64,000 nt of DNA from the NCBI RefSeq assembly GCF_000949135.2, contig NZ_JTAN02000019.1:682001-746000 (forward strand), read 5' to 3'. The notes under the pieces were generated by a model that was not told the origin of the DNA, made no database searches, and was given only the letters and a program-made list of their open reading frames with translations. A program made the position numbers and the translations under genes. Positions 47,238-56,601 of this stretch are shown one piece after another. Origin of the DNA: Burkholderia sp. USMB20. GTDB taxonomy: Bacteria > Pseudomonadota > Gammaproteobacteria > Burkholderiales > Burkholderiaceae. Numbering within the stretch: the stretch's first letter is position 1; every line of letters begins with the position of its first letter.

Positions 47238-49073
47238 TTACTGCCCCTGCTGCTTCAACTGTTGCTGCTTCATCTGCTGCGTGCGCGCCTGCAGTTTCAG
47301 CACGCGCTGCAGCGCGGTACGGTTCGCGAGGATCCCGTCGTAGAAGTTGCCGAGGTCGCCCTTCAGCGCGGTCCGCGACGCGTCGTTCAGGTAGATCATG
47401 TGGCCCGACGGATAGTTCCTGATCGTCAGGTTCTGCGCCTTGAGCGTCGGATCGAGCGGCATCTGCGCGAGCGTCAGCTCGGTCTGGTGGAACGGCGTGA
47501 CCGCATCGAAATAGCCGTTCGCCGACAGCACCTTCAGGTCCGGGTTCACGCTCATCGTCGCCGCGAGGTCGCCGGCCGTGTACAGCGTATTGCCGCCGCC
47601 CCTGTTCGCGCCGGTCGGGTCGGTGTGGCTGAAGTCCCAGTTGTTGAAGACCTGGTCGTTCAGGTCCACGAACGACGACGTCGACGTGTACTTGAGGTCG
47701 GTGTTGATGTAGCTGTTCCACAGCACCGTGTACGCGCCGCCGACGTTCGTGATCGACGGATCGTTGCTGCCCGAGTTCGGCAGGATGTACGGCGCGATGC
47801 CCTTGCCCGTGAAGTTCGCGCGACCGTCGTACTGGCCGATCTGCGTGCCCGGCACGAGCGTCAGGAAGAACGTGTACGGCGGGTTGTCGTCCGACGACGG
47901 CACGTTGCCGAGCGCGGCCGGGTTGCCGAACGTCTGGATCAGCGACGTCGGATCCGTGCCGATGTACGAACCCATCTGCTGCGCGGTCTGCAGGTTCAGG
48001 TTCAGCCGCACGTTCACGAAGCCGCCGTCCTGCGGGTTCGGCTTCTGCGCGAGCGGCGCGAGCGTGTTGTCCGCGTAGTTGCGGGCCTGCACCATGTATG
48101 CGTCGAGATCGGTCGGCGTCGGGTTGAGCGTCGTCTTCTTCCAGTAGAACGCGTCGGCCGCGAGCGTCGGGAAGGTACCCGGCGCGGACAGCGCATTCGC
48201 ATAGTCGAGGATCGACGACTGCAGCGTGATCCCGTTCAGGTCGATGCCGTCCTCATGCAGCACCCACGACACGACCGCGCTGCGCGCGGTGCCGTACGAC
48301 TCGCCGTACAGGAATTTCGGCGAGTTCCAGCGCGAGTACTTGGTCAGGTAGCGCTGGATGAAGCGGTCGATCGAGCGCGCGTCCTGGTCGGTGCCCCAGA
48401 AATCCTTGTTCTTCGCCGGGGCGATCGCCGCCGAGTAGCCGGTGCCGACCGGGTTGATGAACACGAGGTCGGTGCGGTCGAGCAGGCTGTCCGGGTTGTC
48501 GAGCAGCTTGTACGGGGCCGGCGGCGTGAAGTTCGGGAACGACGACTGCAGGCGCTTCGGCCCGTACGAGCCGAGCAGCAGGTAGACCGACGACGAGCCG
48601 GGGCCGCCGTTGTAGAAGAACGTTACCGGACGCGGCTTCGACGGGTCCGGATTGTCCTGCGTGTACGCGACGTAGAACATCTTCGCGTTCGGCGCCGACG
48701 TGATCGGGTCGATCGTGGTCAGGTGCCCGGTGGTGGCCGTGTACTGGACGGTCTTGCCGCCGATCGTGACCTGGCGGTGCACGACCGCGGCCCCTTCGGT
48801 CGAATCCGTGACCGCGTCGTTCGGCCCGGTGCCGTACACGTCGTTGTCGACGTACGGCTGGTCGGCCGGGACGGCGGCCGTTGCATTGGTGCTGGCCGAC
48901 GTGCTGCCGTTCGACGTCGTCGCGGCTGCCGTGGTAGCGGCGGTCGGGCCCGACCCGTCGTCGCCGCCGCATCCCGTGACGAGCAGCGCCGCGGCCGCGG
49001 CTGCGGCGAGCGGCACGCTCAGCGTCGTTCCAAATAGCGCGAAACCGTCTTTCAAGGACTTCAGTGTCGTCAT
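47238..49073 (-). CDS. Lipoprotein serine carboxypeptidase, peptidase family S10
   Basis: A 611-residue alpha/beta-hydrolase. The N-terminus is a lipoprotein signal ending LLVTGCGG, followed by a Thr/Ser/Ala-rich linker. Catalytic elements are VTFFYNGGPGSSS (oxyanion hole), LYGESYG with the serine nucleophile at about residue 257, the aspartate in NGYFDAVTP and the histidine in YPSGHMIYL, the S10 order Ser-Asp-His. It is likely anchored in the outer membrane or periplasm and trims C-terminal residues of peptides. S10 enzymes are common in eukaryotes and patchy in bacteria. It is monocistronic, with its own terminator. Confidence 0.9.
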   Translation of the reverse strand: MTTLKSLKDGFALFGTTLSVPLAAAAAAALLVTGCGGDDGSGPTAATTAAATTSNGSTSASTNATAAVPADQPYVDNDVYGTGPNDAVTDSTEGAAVVHRQVTIGGKTVQYTATTGHLTTIDPITSAPNAKMFYVAYTQDNPDPSKPRPVTFFYNGGPGSSSVYLLLGSYGPKRLQSSFPNFTPPAPYKLLDNPDSLLDRTDLVFINPVGTGYSAAIAPAKNKDFWGTDQDARSIDRFIQRYLTKYSRWNSPKFLYGESYGTARSAVVSWVLHEDGIDLNGITLQSSILDYANALSAPGTFPTLAADAFYWKKTTLNPTPTDLDAYMVQARNYADNTLAPLAQKPNPQDGGFVNVRLNLNLQTAQQMGSYIGTDPTSLIQTFGNPAALGNVPSSDDNPPYTFFLTLVPGTQIGQYDGRANFTGKGIAPYILPNSGSNDPSITNVGGAYTVLWNSYINTDLKYTSTSSFVDLNDQVFNNWDFSHTDPTGANRGGGNTLYTAGDLAATMSVNPDLKVLSANGYFDAVTPFHQTELTLAQMPLDPTLKAQNLTIRNYPSGHMIYLNDASRTALKGDLGNFYDGILANRTALQRVLKLQARTQQMKQQQLKQQGQ

Positions 49074-49632
49074 TATTGCCTCTCGAACAGAACGATAAAT
49101 ACCGCCGGTCGCAAAGGATCATTTACGCCGGCGCTCCGCACCGGGAGCGCATTCGTTTTGCGATGCACCCCGAGTTTTTTACCGCATCGGCGAATACCGA
49201 CCGGCATGATTTACCCCACCCATATTCCGCGATCGCACAATGGAATCAATTCCATTGCAAACGACGATTCAATAATGCCCGGCACTGCGAATTCGCCCTC
49301 GCCATCCGCACGCGCGAGAAACCGCAAGCAAAAGCAGCCCCTGCAAAGGCTGCCAGACAAGGCGCCTTCGCTTCGAACAGACGAACGATTCCCTCGGCGA
49401 AATGCCGGTCAATCGCGAAAGGGCGACCAACCGCAACTCGAGCCGATTTAATAAAATCGAAAGGATCGATTAACTATACGGAAAGGAATATTGTCTTTAC
49501 GGGAATTTATTAAATTAAGTTAAAATATCGGCGCATAATAGATTCCGGATTTTCCGCCGTAAAGCAATAATTTGTTACAGCGCATGCCGTTCGAACCAAG
49601 TGCAATGAGGGAGCGATTCCAGCGGCTGAAAA
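49074..49632. other. A/T-rich intergenic region
   Basis: About 560 bases with no credible gene, markedly A/T-rich toward 49440-49590 (TTAAATTAAGTTAAAATAT). It separates two minus-strand lipoprotein hydrolase genes and should contain the promoter of the S10 peptidase gene. Confidence 0.5.
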
Positions 49633-49659
49633 TAAAAAAGCCGGACGAGCGTCCGGCTT
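49633..49659 (-). terminator. Intrinsic terminator after the 3HB-oligomer hydrolase gene
   Basis: GCCGGAC (49640-49646) and GTCCGGC (49651-49657) form a 7-bp stem, extended by AA/TT, with loop GAGC. On the minus strand it is followed by TTTTTTATTTT. Confidence 0.88.
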
Positions 49660-49684
49660 CCGTATCGCGGTGGGGCGGGTGCCG

Positions 49685-51775
49685 TCAGAGCGGCACATCG
49701 ATCGCGCCCGCGCCGGCCGTGATCGCGTTCGCGCCGGGGGACGCCGAGATCGGCGGCAGGTTCGCGCTCGTCAGCGCCGGCGCGGCGCCCGGCGTGCCGC
49801 CGCGCGGCAGCGTGCGGACCACCTGTGACGGCGGCAGCGCGGCACCGTTCTTCAGGTGCCGCCACATCAGGTTCAGCGCCTGCAGGTTGTAGTAGTGGAC
49901 CGGCACGAAGCGCGTGTCGAAGCCCGCGACGGGCAGGAACGCATCGAAGTGCTGCCCGTTCGTCACCTCGTAGAACACGAGCTGGCTGCGGCCACCTTCA
50001 CTGATGCCGTTCTGCGCGACGTACGCGCGCGACGCGTGATTCACGGGCACGAGCGCGTCGCTGCGGCCCTGCACGATGATCGCCGGCTTGCCCTGCAGGT
50101 TCGCGTTCACGCGCACCGCATCGACATTCGCCGGCATGTCGAGCATCCCGTTGGTCCACAGCTGGCGCAGGCACAGCGCGCCCGCGAAACTCGCGTCGGG
50201 CGTCGCGAGCCGGTGGTCGACACCCGCGCCGGTGTTGAACACGAGATTGACGCCTGCCGTCGGCGGCACGCCGTTGCCGAGGCCGAACACGGCCGGCATC
50301 GGCGACGCGGCGGGCGGCGCCACCGCGCCCGTCGCCGCATTGGTGGTCGCGAAGCTGAAATTGCACAGGTTGTCGGTCACGCGCGAGCGCGTGTACGCGT
50401 TCGCATAGGTGACCGCGATCGCCGGAATCGCCTGCGAATCCCACATCGGTGCCTGCAGCAGGTCGGAATCCGCGAGATAGCCGGCCGCGTGCAGTTGCGC
50501 GAGCGCGTCGGCGGCCTGGCTCTGCGTATCGGCCCCCGACACGAACCCGGCGGCGGCGAGCGTCGCGCAGCGCTGCGTGCGGATCGACTGCGTGGTGGCG
50601 GCCGGCAGCGCGCTCAGGTACGGCGCGCCCGTGAGCGACGACGACGCGGCCGCACACGGCTCCAGGAGGTTCGCGAGCGTCGCGTAGTCGGCCAGCGGCC
50701 GGCCGAGCGACGGCACCGGCTGGCCGCCCTCGCGCACGACCGCGTTCGGCGCCATCCGCACGTTGACTTGCGGCTCGCCGACCACGACCGCGGTAATCCA
50801 GCGGCGCGTGTCCTGCTCGGCCGCCGCGAGCGCCGCGCCGCCGCCGTTGCTGACGGACGCGGCGATCGTCGTGATGTCGCCCGGGCGGTAGCGCACGCCG
50901 TGATGCGAGCCGTCGACGAGCGGTCCGAACTGTTCGTTGAGCGCCCAGTACGCGAATTCAACCGCCTGCAGCGTCGCGTGCCCCCAGTCCTGCTCGGGAT
51001 TCTGTTGCGAATGCGCGTGCTTGAACGCGTAGCGGTTCGGGAAGCGGCTGTTGAACGCGGCCAGGTCGCTGCTCGTCACATTGGCGGTAAAGAGACTCGC
51101 ATTGCCGGCGAGCACCGCGTCGGCGAGCGTGCCGTCGATCAGCGTGATCGTGTCGGTGCCGAGCTCGTGCGCGCCGTTGCCGCCGCCCTTGTCGTTGTAC
51201 GCGACCGCGCAGCCGCGCTTGAGGCCCCACTCGCCGGCCGCCGAGATCGCGCCGTACACGCCGCGCGAACCGGACGACGTCGCGGTGACGATGCACGGCT
51301 GCGCGGGATCGAAGCTCGCGGGCACCTGCACGAGCAACGTCACGTTCTTGCGGCCGCTGCCGTCGTCGGAATACGCGAGATATTCGGTGCCGGGAATCTT
51401 GCCTTCGCCGAGCGTGTCGTTGCCGTCGAGGTCGACGTTCGGTCCCCAGAAGCGGCCGTAGCCGCCGTTGGCGCTCATGTCGACGAGCGCGCGGTAGTTC
51501 GACCAGATCGCGAGCCGGCGCAGCTCGGCGCTCGTCGGCCGCGACGGATTCGCGAACGCCGGCGCGGTGGCGGCGGCGAGGCCCGTCTTGCCGAGACCGG
51601 CCGTCAGCAGGTCGTCGCCCGTACCGTCGTAGGCGGTGGTGCGCACGCTGCCGGACACGAACCCGGGCAGCCGGTTGCGTTCGGACGACTCGTCGCCGTT
51701 GCAGGCGCCGAGCAACGTGACCGCGACCAGCGCCGCGCCCCAAAGAATCCGACTGCCCCACCCGTGCGTTGTCAT
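49685..51775 (-). CDS. D-(-)-3-hydroxybutyrate oligomer hydrolase
   Basis: A 696-residue esterase of the 3HBOH family that cleaves 3-hydroxybutyrate oligomers released from polyhydroxybutyrate. The N-terminus ends LLGAC, a lipobox, so it is probably an envelope lipoprotein. Family segments include SGSRGVYGAISAAGEWGLKRGCAVAYNDKGGGNG, the nucleophile region SVSNGGGAA (about residue 310), IVQGRSDALVPVNHASRAY and NGQHFDAFLP with the candidate histidine. Length and motif order match the Ralstonia/Burkholderia enzymes. It is transcribed alone and ends at a strong terminator. Confidence 0.93.
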   Translation of the reverse strand: MTTHGWGSRILWGAALVAVTLLGACNGDESSERNRLPGFVSGSVRTTAYDGTGDDLLTAGLGKTGLAAATAPAFANPSRPTSAELRRLAIWSNYRALVDMSANGGYGRFWGPNVDLDGNDTLGEGKIPGTEYLAYSDDGSGRKNVTLLVQVPASFDPAQPCIVTATSSGSRGVYGAISAAGEWGLKRGCAVAYNDKGGGNGAHELGTDTITLIDGTLADAVLAGNASLFTANVTSSDLAAFNSRFPNRYAFKHAHSQQNPEQDWGHATLQAVEFAYWALNEQFGPLVDGSHHGVRYRPGDITTIAASVSNGGGAALAAAEQDTRRWITAVVVGEPQVNVRMAPNAVVREGGQPVPSLGRPLADYATLANLLEPCAAASSSLTGAPYLSALPAATTQSIRTQRCATLAAAGFVSGADTQSQAADALAQLHAAGYLADSDLLQAPMWDSQAIPAIAVTYANAYTRSRVTDNLCNFSFATTNAATGAVAPPAASPMPAVFGLGNGVPPTAGVNLVFNTGAGVDHRLATPDASFAGALCLRQLWTNGMLDMPANVDAVRVNANLQGKPAIIVQGRSDALVPVNHASRAYVAQNGISEGGRSQLVFYEVTNGQHFDAFLPVAGFDTRFVPVHYYNLQALNLMWRHLKNGAALPPSQVVRTLPRGGTPGAAPALTSANLPPISASPGANAITAGAGAIDVPL

Positions 51776-51950
51776 TGCCGCCCTCTCGATATCGTTATCG
51801 GTGCGCCGCTGCGTCGTGCGCGGCTCGCGGCCTGTCGGGAAAACGCCGGGCCGCCCAAGGTTTTCCGCCCCGAAGGAAGTTTCCTTGGGGGACGCCCGCT
51901 CGGAGGCCTGGCGCGAAGCGGCGGGCCCGGGGGCATTCGAAAGTGCAAAC

Positions 51951-51972
51951 GGGCCCCGGCACGCCGGGGCCC
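51951..51972 (-). terminator. Hairpin after the BON protein gene
   Basis: GGGCCCCGG (51951-51959) and CCGGGGCCC (51964-51972) form a 9-bp stem with a 4-base loop 44 bases downstream of the minus-strand BON gene stop. Only a short T run (GTTTGC) follows, so strength is uncertain. Confidence 0.5.
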
Positions 51973-52015
51973 GCGTGAAAGCGGGCGCGCGGCGCTGGCG
52001 CGCCGCCGCCCGGCA

Positions 52016-52381
52016 TCATTGCTGCTGAACCGTCAGCTTGTTCGTGACCGACGTCACGCCCTTCACGCCCTTCGCCGCCTCTTCCGCCTTGTCGATCTGT
52101 GCCTGGTCGGGCACCGTGCCCTCCAGCGAGATCGCGCCGCCCTTCGAGCGCACGACGATGTTCGCCACGTCGATGCCGCCTGCCTTCGTAATGGCCTTGC
52201 GCACCGCATAGCCGAGCTGGCGGTTGGCCTTCTTCGCGGTCTTGGCCGCCGCCTTCGGCGAACTCGCTGCCGCGGCCGGCGCTTCGGTGGCCGCCGCATC
52301 GCTCGACTGCGCGTACACGCTGCCCGTCAGACAGGCCGCCACGGCCGCAACACCCAACGCTCTCAACACGATCGACTTCAT
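52016..52381 (-). CDS. BON domain periplasmic protein
   Basis: A 121-residue secreted protein: signal peptide MKSIVLRALGVAAVAACLTGSVYAQ, an Ala/Lys-rich linker to about residue 50, then one BON domain (GYAVRKAITKAGGIDVANIVVRSKGGAISLEGTVPDQAQIDKAEEAAKGVKGVTSVTNKL). BON proteins bind phospholipids or stabilise the envelope, often under osmotic stress; OsmY has two such domains, this protein one. It is divergent from the TAXI gene. Confidence 0.9.
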   Translation of the reverse strand: MKSIVLRALGVAAVAACLTGSVYAQSSDAAATEAPAAAASSPKAAAKTAKKANRQLGYAVRKAITKAGGIDVANIVVRSKGGAISLEGTVPDQAQIDKAEEAAKGVKGVTSVTNKLTVQQQ

Positions 52382-52833
52382 GCTATCTCCTTGTAACTCC
52401 GGAACGGCCGTGCACAGTACGGCCGGATACCCCCAAAGGCAGCCGGCCCGCGCGCGAACGGGCGGGACGGCCGATGATTTCCACGGCGATGCGAGAGAGG
52501 CGACACGGGCCGGCGGCCGGCGCGCGCGAATGCGGGCCGGCCGGGCCGGACAGCCGCCGGCCGGGCGCGCCCGGTCTCATAACGTGCCGGGTCGTGCGCG
52601 AATCGGGCGCGGCTGCGTCGCACAATGTAATCCAGCGCCAGCCGAAGCGCAAAGCTTTTGACGCGTGGCCACCCGCCATCCGCCCGCGCGCGCCCGTGTC
52701 CGCCGCCGCGCGACGGCGCCGGACTCGCGCACGCCGGGCGAAACCGGGTACCATCGCCGCCAGAACGCGCATCGCGTGCCTTGTCCGCGACGGCCGTCAT
52801 CGCTGCGTCACGCCCGTTTCATCCGCCGACTCC
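52382..52833. other. Divergent intergenic region (BON / TAXI genes)
   Basis: About 450 bases of very G+C-rich sequence. Several open frames cross it but they have no recognisable motif and look like composition artefacts. It should hold the promoters of both flanking genes; no clear box was found. Confidence 0.45.
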
Positions 52834-54285
52834 ATGAAGCCAGCCCGCCCCCGCCCGCCCCGCCGCATCCTCGCCCGCTTCGTCGCGGTGTCGTGGCGCG
52901 ACCTCGCGCTGTCGATCGGCCCCACCGTGCTGCTCGCGGCCGCGGCGGTCTGGCTCGCGGTCAAGCTGATCCAGCCGGCGCCGCCGTCCACGCTCGTGAT
53001 TTCGTCCGGCCCGCCCGGCAGCACCTACTGGAACGCCGCGCAGAAATACAAGGCGATCCTCGCGAAGAACGGCGTCACGCTCGACGTCCAGTCGTCCGAA
53101 GGATCCGCGCAGAACCTCGCGCGGCTGTCGAATCCGGACGCGCCGGTCGACGTCGGCTTCGTGCAGAGCGGCATCGGCCCGAAGGAGCGTGACGAACACC
53201 TGGTCTCGCTCGGCAGCATCGGCTACGTGCCGCTCGCGATCATGTACCGCGGGCCGGTGGTCGCGCGCCTGTCCGACTTCAAGGGCAAGCGGCTCGCGCT
53301 CGGCGCGGAAGGCAGCGGCGCGCGCGAATTGAGCCTGGCGCTGCTGAAGATGAACGGCATCGTGCCGGGCGGCTCGACCGAGCTGCTGCCGACCGCCGGC
53401 GAGGACGCCGCGGCCGCGCTGCTCGACGGCAAGATCGACGCCGCGTTCCTGTCCGGCGACTCGACGCAGATCCCGGTGATGGCGAAGCTGTTCCGCGCGC
53501 CCGGCGTGCACGTGTACTCGTTCACGCAAGCCGAGGCCTACGCGCGGCGCTTTCCGTACCTGACCGCGATCACGCTGCCGATGGGCGTCTACGATCTCGG
53601 CCTCAACCTGCCGCCCGCCGACATCCACACGGTCGCGCCGACGATCGAGCTGGTCGCGCGCGATACGCTGCACCCCGCGCTGTCCGACCTGCTGATCGAG
53701 GCCGCGCGCGAAGTGCACGGCCACGCGACGATCCTGCAGCACGCGGGCGAATTCCCGTCGGCCGTCACGCGCGGCTTCCCGCTGTCCGACGACGCGGGGC
53801 GCTATTACAAGTCGGGCAAGTCGTTCCTGTACCGGCGGCTGCCGTTCTGGGTCGCGAGTCTCGTCGACCGGCTGCTCGTCGTCGTGGTGCCGCTGATCGT
53901 CGTGCTGATCCCCGGGCTGCGGCTGGTGCCGTCGCTGTACGGCTGGCGCGTGCGTTCGCGCATCTACCGCTGGTACGGCGCGCTGATCGCGCTCGAGCGC
54001 CGCGCGCTCGGCGAGCATACGGCCGAAGAGCGCGTCCAGCTGCTCGACGAACTCGACGACATCGAGGAAGCCGTGAACCGGATGAAGATGCCGCTCGCGT
54101 ACGCGGGGCAGTTCTACGTGCTGCGCGAGCACATCGGCTTCGTGCGCGAGCGGCTCACCGCGCACGATCACGACGTCGCATCGGGCACGCCGGGCACACC
54201 CGGCGCCGGCGGCCGTGCAGCGGCGCGCGGCGGCGCGGCGGCGCCGGCCGGCGAGCCCCCCCGGGCGACTCCCGGTTCCGCATGA
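52834..54285 (+). CDS. TAXI-family TRAP solute-binding protein with membrane anchors
   Basis: A 483-residue protein. An N-terminal membrane helix (LALSIGPTVLLAAAAVWLAVKL) is followed by a TAXI binding domain (STLVISSGPPGSTYWNAAQKYKAILAKNGV, SSEGSAQNLARL, GFVQSGIG, GAEGSGARELSLALL). A C-terminal helix (LLVVVVPLIVVLIPGL) and a cytoplasmic helical tail with a Gly/Ala-rich end follow. It binds small organic acids in related systems. No TRAP membrane subunit is adjacent, so it may be an orphan or sensory protein. ATG 52834 is used; the open frame upstream is compositional. Confidence 0.85.
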   Translation: MKPARPRPPRRILARFVAVSWRDLALSIGPTVLLAAAAVWLAVKLIQPAPPSTLVISSGPPGSTYWNAAQKYKAILAKNGVTLDVQSSEGSAQNLARLSNPDAPVDVGFVQSGIGPKERDEHLVSLGSIGYVPLAIMYRGPVVARLSDFKGKRLALGAEGSGARELSLALLKMNGIVPGGSTELLPTAGEDAAAALLDGKIDAAFLSGDSTQIPVMAKLFRAPGVHVYSFTQAEAYARRFPYLTAITLPMGVYDLGLNLPPADIHTVAPTIELVARDTLHPALSDLLIEAAREVHGHATILQHAGEFPSAVTRGFPLSDDAGRYYKSGKSFLYRRLPFWVASLVDRLLVVVVPLIVVLIPGLRLVPSLYGWRVRSRIYRWYGALIALERRALGEHTAEERVQLLDELDDIEEAVNRMKMPLAYAGQFYVLREHIGFVRERLTAHDHDVASGTPGTPGAGGRAAARGGAAAPAGEPPRATPGSA

Positions 54286-54392
54286 GCGGCCGATCCGCGA
54301 TCATTGCTGCATCCGCGCGGTTGCATCCGCGCGCCGCCACGTAACATGAAGGCCGCCGCCAGGCGCGCACGCCCCACCCTCTGGAGATCGCC

Positions 54393-55031
54393 ATGACAAC
54401 CGGCCTCGACACTGCCCAGCCTGCCTGGTTCTTCGACTTCGTGTCGCCGTTCTCCTACCTGCTGCTCGAACAGCACGACAAGTGGCCCGACGTGCCGTTC
54501 GACCCCGTCGCCGTGTCGCTGCCCGACCTGCAGCGCCACTGGGGGCAGCGCCCGAGCGCCGACGTGCCGGCCAAGCGCGTGTTCACGTACCGCCACGCGC
54601 TGTTTCGCGCCGAACAGCTCGGCATCCGCTTCAAGATGCCGCCCGCGCATCCGTTCGACTCCGACAAGGTGCTGCGCCTCGCGATCGCGCTGCGCGCCGA
54701 CATCGCGACCGTGCTGGAAATGTTCCGCTTCATCTGGCACGACGGCAACGATCCGTCGACGCCGGACGGGTTCGCGGCGCTGTGCGAGCGCGTCGGCGTC
54801 GGGCATGGCGACGAGCTGATCGAATTCGAAGAGACGAGCGCGCAGTTGCGCCGCAACACCGACGACGCGATCGCGCTCGGCGTGTTCGGCGTACCGACCT
54901 TCTGGATGAACCAGCAGCTGTTCTGGGGCGAGGACGCGCTGCCGATGGTGCTGTACTGCGCGCGCACGCCGAACTGGCTCGAGTCGCGCGAGGTCAAGCG
55001 GATCAGCGTGCTGCCGAAGGGGCGCACGTGA
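54393..55031 (+). CDS. 2-hydroxychromene-2-carboxylate isomerase family (DsbA-like, GST kappa type)
   Basis: A 212-residue thioredoxin-fold protein with an inserted helical domain. The active site is FVSPFSYLL with a serine in place of the DsbA cysteines, and the late segment LGVFGVPTFWMNQQLFWGED is characteristic. Family members use glutathione to isomerise HCCA in naphthalene catabolism, but many act in other aromatic pathways; no catabolic genes are adjacent. A TCTGGAG ribosome binding site precedes ATG 54393. Confidence 0.9.
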   Translation: MTTGLDTAQPAWFFDFVSPFSYLLLEQHDKWPDVPFDPVAVSLPDLQRHWGQRPSADVPAKRVFTYRHALFRAEQLGIRFKMPPAHPFDSDKVLRLAIALRADIATVLEMFRFIWHDGNDPSTPDGFAALCERVGVGHGDELIEFEETSAQLRRNTDDAIALGVFGVPTFWMNQQLFWGEDALPMVLYCARTPNWLESREVKRISVLPKGRT

Positions 55032-55100
55032 TGGCCGGTATCACGCACGGCAACGTGCGGCTGCGGTAAGGTTACGCTTCTCCCGAATCACCGCTCGCCG

Positions 55101-56048
55101 ATGGAAGACGACGATCGTACCGCCTCGCTCGATATCTGGCTCGTGCGCGTATTGCGCACGCTGCTGCTCGAGCGCAGCGTCACGCAGGCCGCGCTGCGGC
55201 TGAACCAGACCCAGCCCGCGATCAGCACCGCGCTGCGCAAGCTGCGCGAGACGCTGAACGACCCGATTCTCGTGCGCGGCAAATCCGGGATGGTGCCGAC
55301 CGAGTACGGCGCGTCGCTGCTCGGTGCCGCGTCGCGCGCGCTGCGCGAGGTCGACTTCATCGCGACGCCGCACGGGGACTTCGATCCATCGTCCGCGCGG
55401 CGCACGTTCCGCGTCGCCGCCCCCGACTACCTGAACGATTTCTTCATGCCGACGCTGATCGAGCGCTTTCGCGACGCGGCGCCGCATGCGCATCTGGAAA
55501 TCGACTCATTGAATCCCGCGCTCGATCACGCGGAGGCGCTCGAATCGGGCGCGCTCGATCTCGTGATCGGGAACTGGCCGAAGCCCGACCCTCGGTTCGC
55601 GCGCCAGGACCTGTTCTCCGACACGATCGTGTGCCTGATGCGCGACGCGCATCCGCTCGCCCGCGAACCGCTCACGCGCGAAGCATACGCGTCGGCCGCG
55701 CACGTCGCGCCGACGCCGTACACCGGCGACAAGCGCAACGCGATCGAGATCGGCCTCGCCCGCGCCCGCCTCACGCGACGGATCGTGACGACGCTGCCGT
55801 ACTTCGGCATCGTGCCGCAGGTGCTGCTGCAGTCGGACCTGATCTTCACGACGACGCGCCGCTTCGCGACGCACTACGCGCAGCTGCTGCCGCTCGTCGT
55901 CGTCGCGCCGCCCGTGCCGTTCCCGCGCATCAAGAGCTACCTGCTCACGCACCCGCACCCCGATCGCCCGACCGACATCGCGTGGCTGTGTGCGCTGATG
56001 CAAAGCGTGTCCGACGAGCTGACGGCCGCACGCGGCCGCAAGCGCTGA
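55101..56048 (+). CDS. LysR-family transcriptional regulator
   Basis: A 315-residue regulator. The N-terminal winged HTH reads LDIWLVRVLRTLLLERSVTQAALRLNQTQPAISTALRKLRETLNDPILVRGKSGMVPT, and the C-terminal effector domain contains FRVAAPDYLNDFFMPTLIERFRDAAPHAHLEI and LIFTTTRRFATHY. Among LysR members it resembles the NodD/PcaQ-like branch with an N-terminal extension. It is 69 bases downstream of the isomerase gene and may regulate it; its ligand is unknown. Confidence 0.92.
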   Translation: MEDDDRTASLDIWLVRVLRTLLLERSVTQAALRLNQTQPAISTALRKLRETLNDPILVRGKSGMVPTEYGASLLGAASRALREVDFIATPHGDFDPSSARRTFRVAAPDYLNDFFMPTLIERFRDAAPHAHLEIDSLNPALDHAEALESGALDLVIGNWPKPDPRFARQDLFSDTIVCLMRDAHPLAREPLTREAYASAAHVAPTPYTGDKRNAIEIGLARARLTRRIVTTLPYFGIVPQVLLQSDLIFTTTRRFATHYAQLLPLVVVAPPVPFPRIKSYLLTHPHPDRPTDIAWLCALMQSVSDELTAARGRKR

Positions 56049-56102
56049 AGCGGCGCTGAACCCGCGCGGAATCGCCCGCGCACGATCACGCGGCGCGGCC
56101 GC

Positions 56103-56504
56103 TCAGGCCGTGCAGAAGGTTTCCTGCAGATGGGTCCAGCGCACGACGCCTGCCGCGTCGCGCGCGAACACGGCGGTCGCGCGACGCGCGGGCAGCTCGC
56201 CCGACGCCGCCTGCTGCGCTTCGAGATAGGTGAGCACCGCATGCGACGCGTCTGCCGCGAGCACGCGGATGTCCGACAGTGTGATGCGCAGCCCCGGCTT
56301 CGCGCCGCCGAGCTTCGCGAACAGCGCACGTGTGTCATCGCGGTCGAACGCGCGACCGTCGGTCATGATCATCGTGAATTCGGCGGAGAAAGGCGCGAGC
56401 AGCGCATCGAGCGCCGCGGGGGAAGTATCGGCGCCGGACAGCCAGCGCTCGATGACGACGAGGCTCGCATCGAGCGCATCGAGATAGACCTGATGATCGG
56501 ACAT
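56103..56504 (-). CDS. NTF2-like / DUF4440 protein
   Basis: A 133-residue protein of the nuclear transport factor 2 fold: ALDASLVVIERWLSGADTSPAALDALLAPFSAEFTMIMTDGRAFDRDDTRALFAKLGG, ending VVRWTHLQETFCTA. Such small cone-shaped proteins bind ligands or act as isomerases; no catalytic residues can be assigned. It is convergent with the LysR gene (54-base gap). Confidence 0.82.
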   Translation of the reverse strand: MSDHQVYLDALDASLVVIERWLSGADTSPAALDALLAPFSAEFTMIMTDGRAFDRDDTRALFAKLGGAKPGLRITLSDIRVLAADASHAVLTYLEAQQAASGELPARRATAVFARDAAGVVRWTHLQETFCTA

Positions 56505-56601
56505 GGTGCCTGCACGAAAGGACGCGCGGCCCGCTGCCGCGCGATCCGTGCAGTGTAGGCAAAAACGCGCGGACGTGGGTCGGGCGTGCCGCCCCTCATC
56601 G

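Noticed and set aside
47091-49037. A 648-codon plus-strand frame
   Set aside because: It is antisense to the S10 peptidase with its full catalytic triad; the translation is arginine/valine-rich with no domain.
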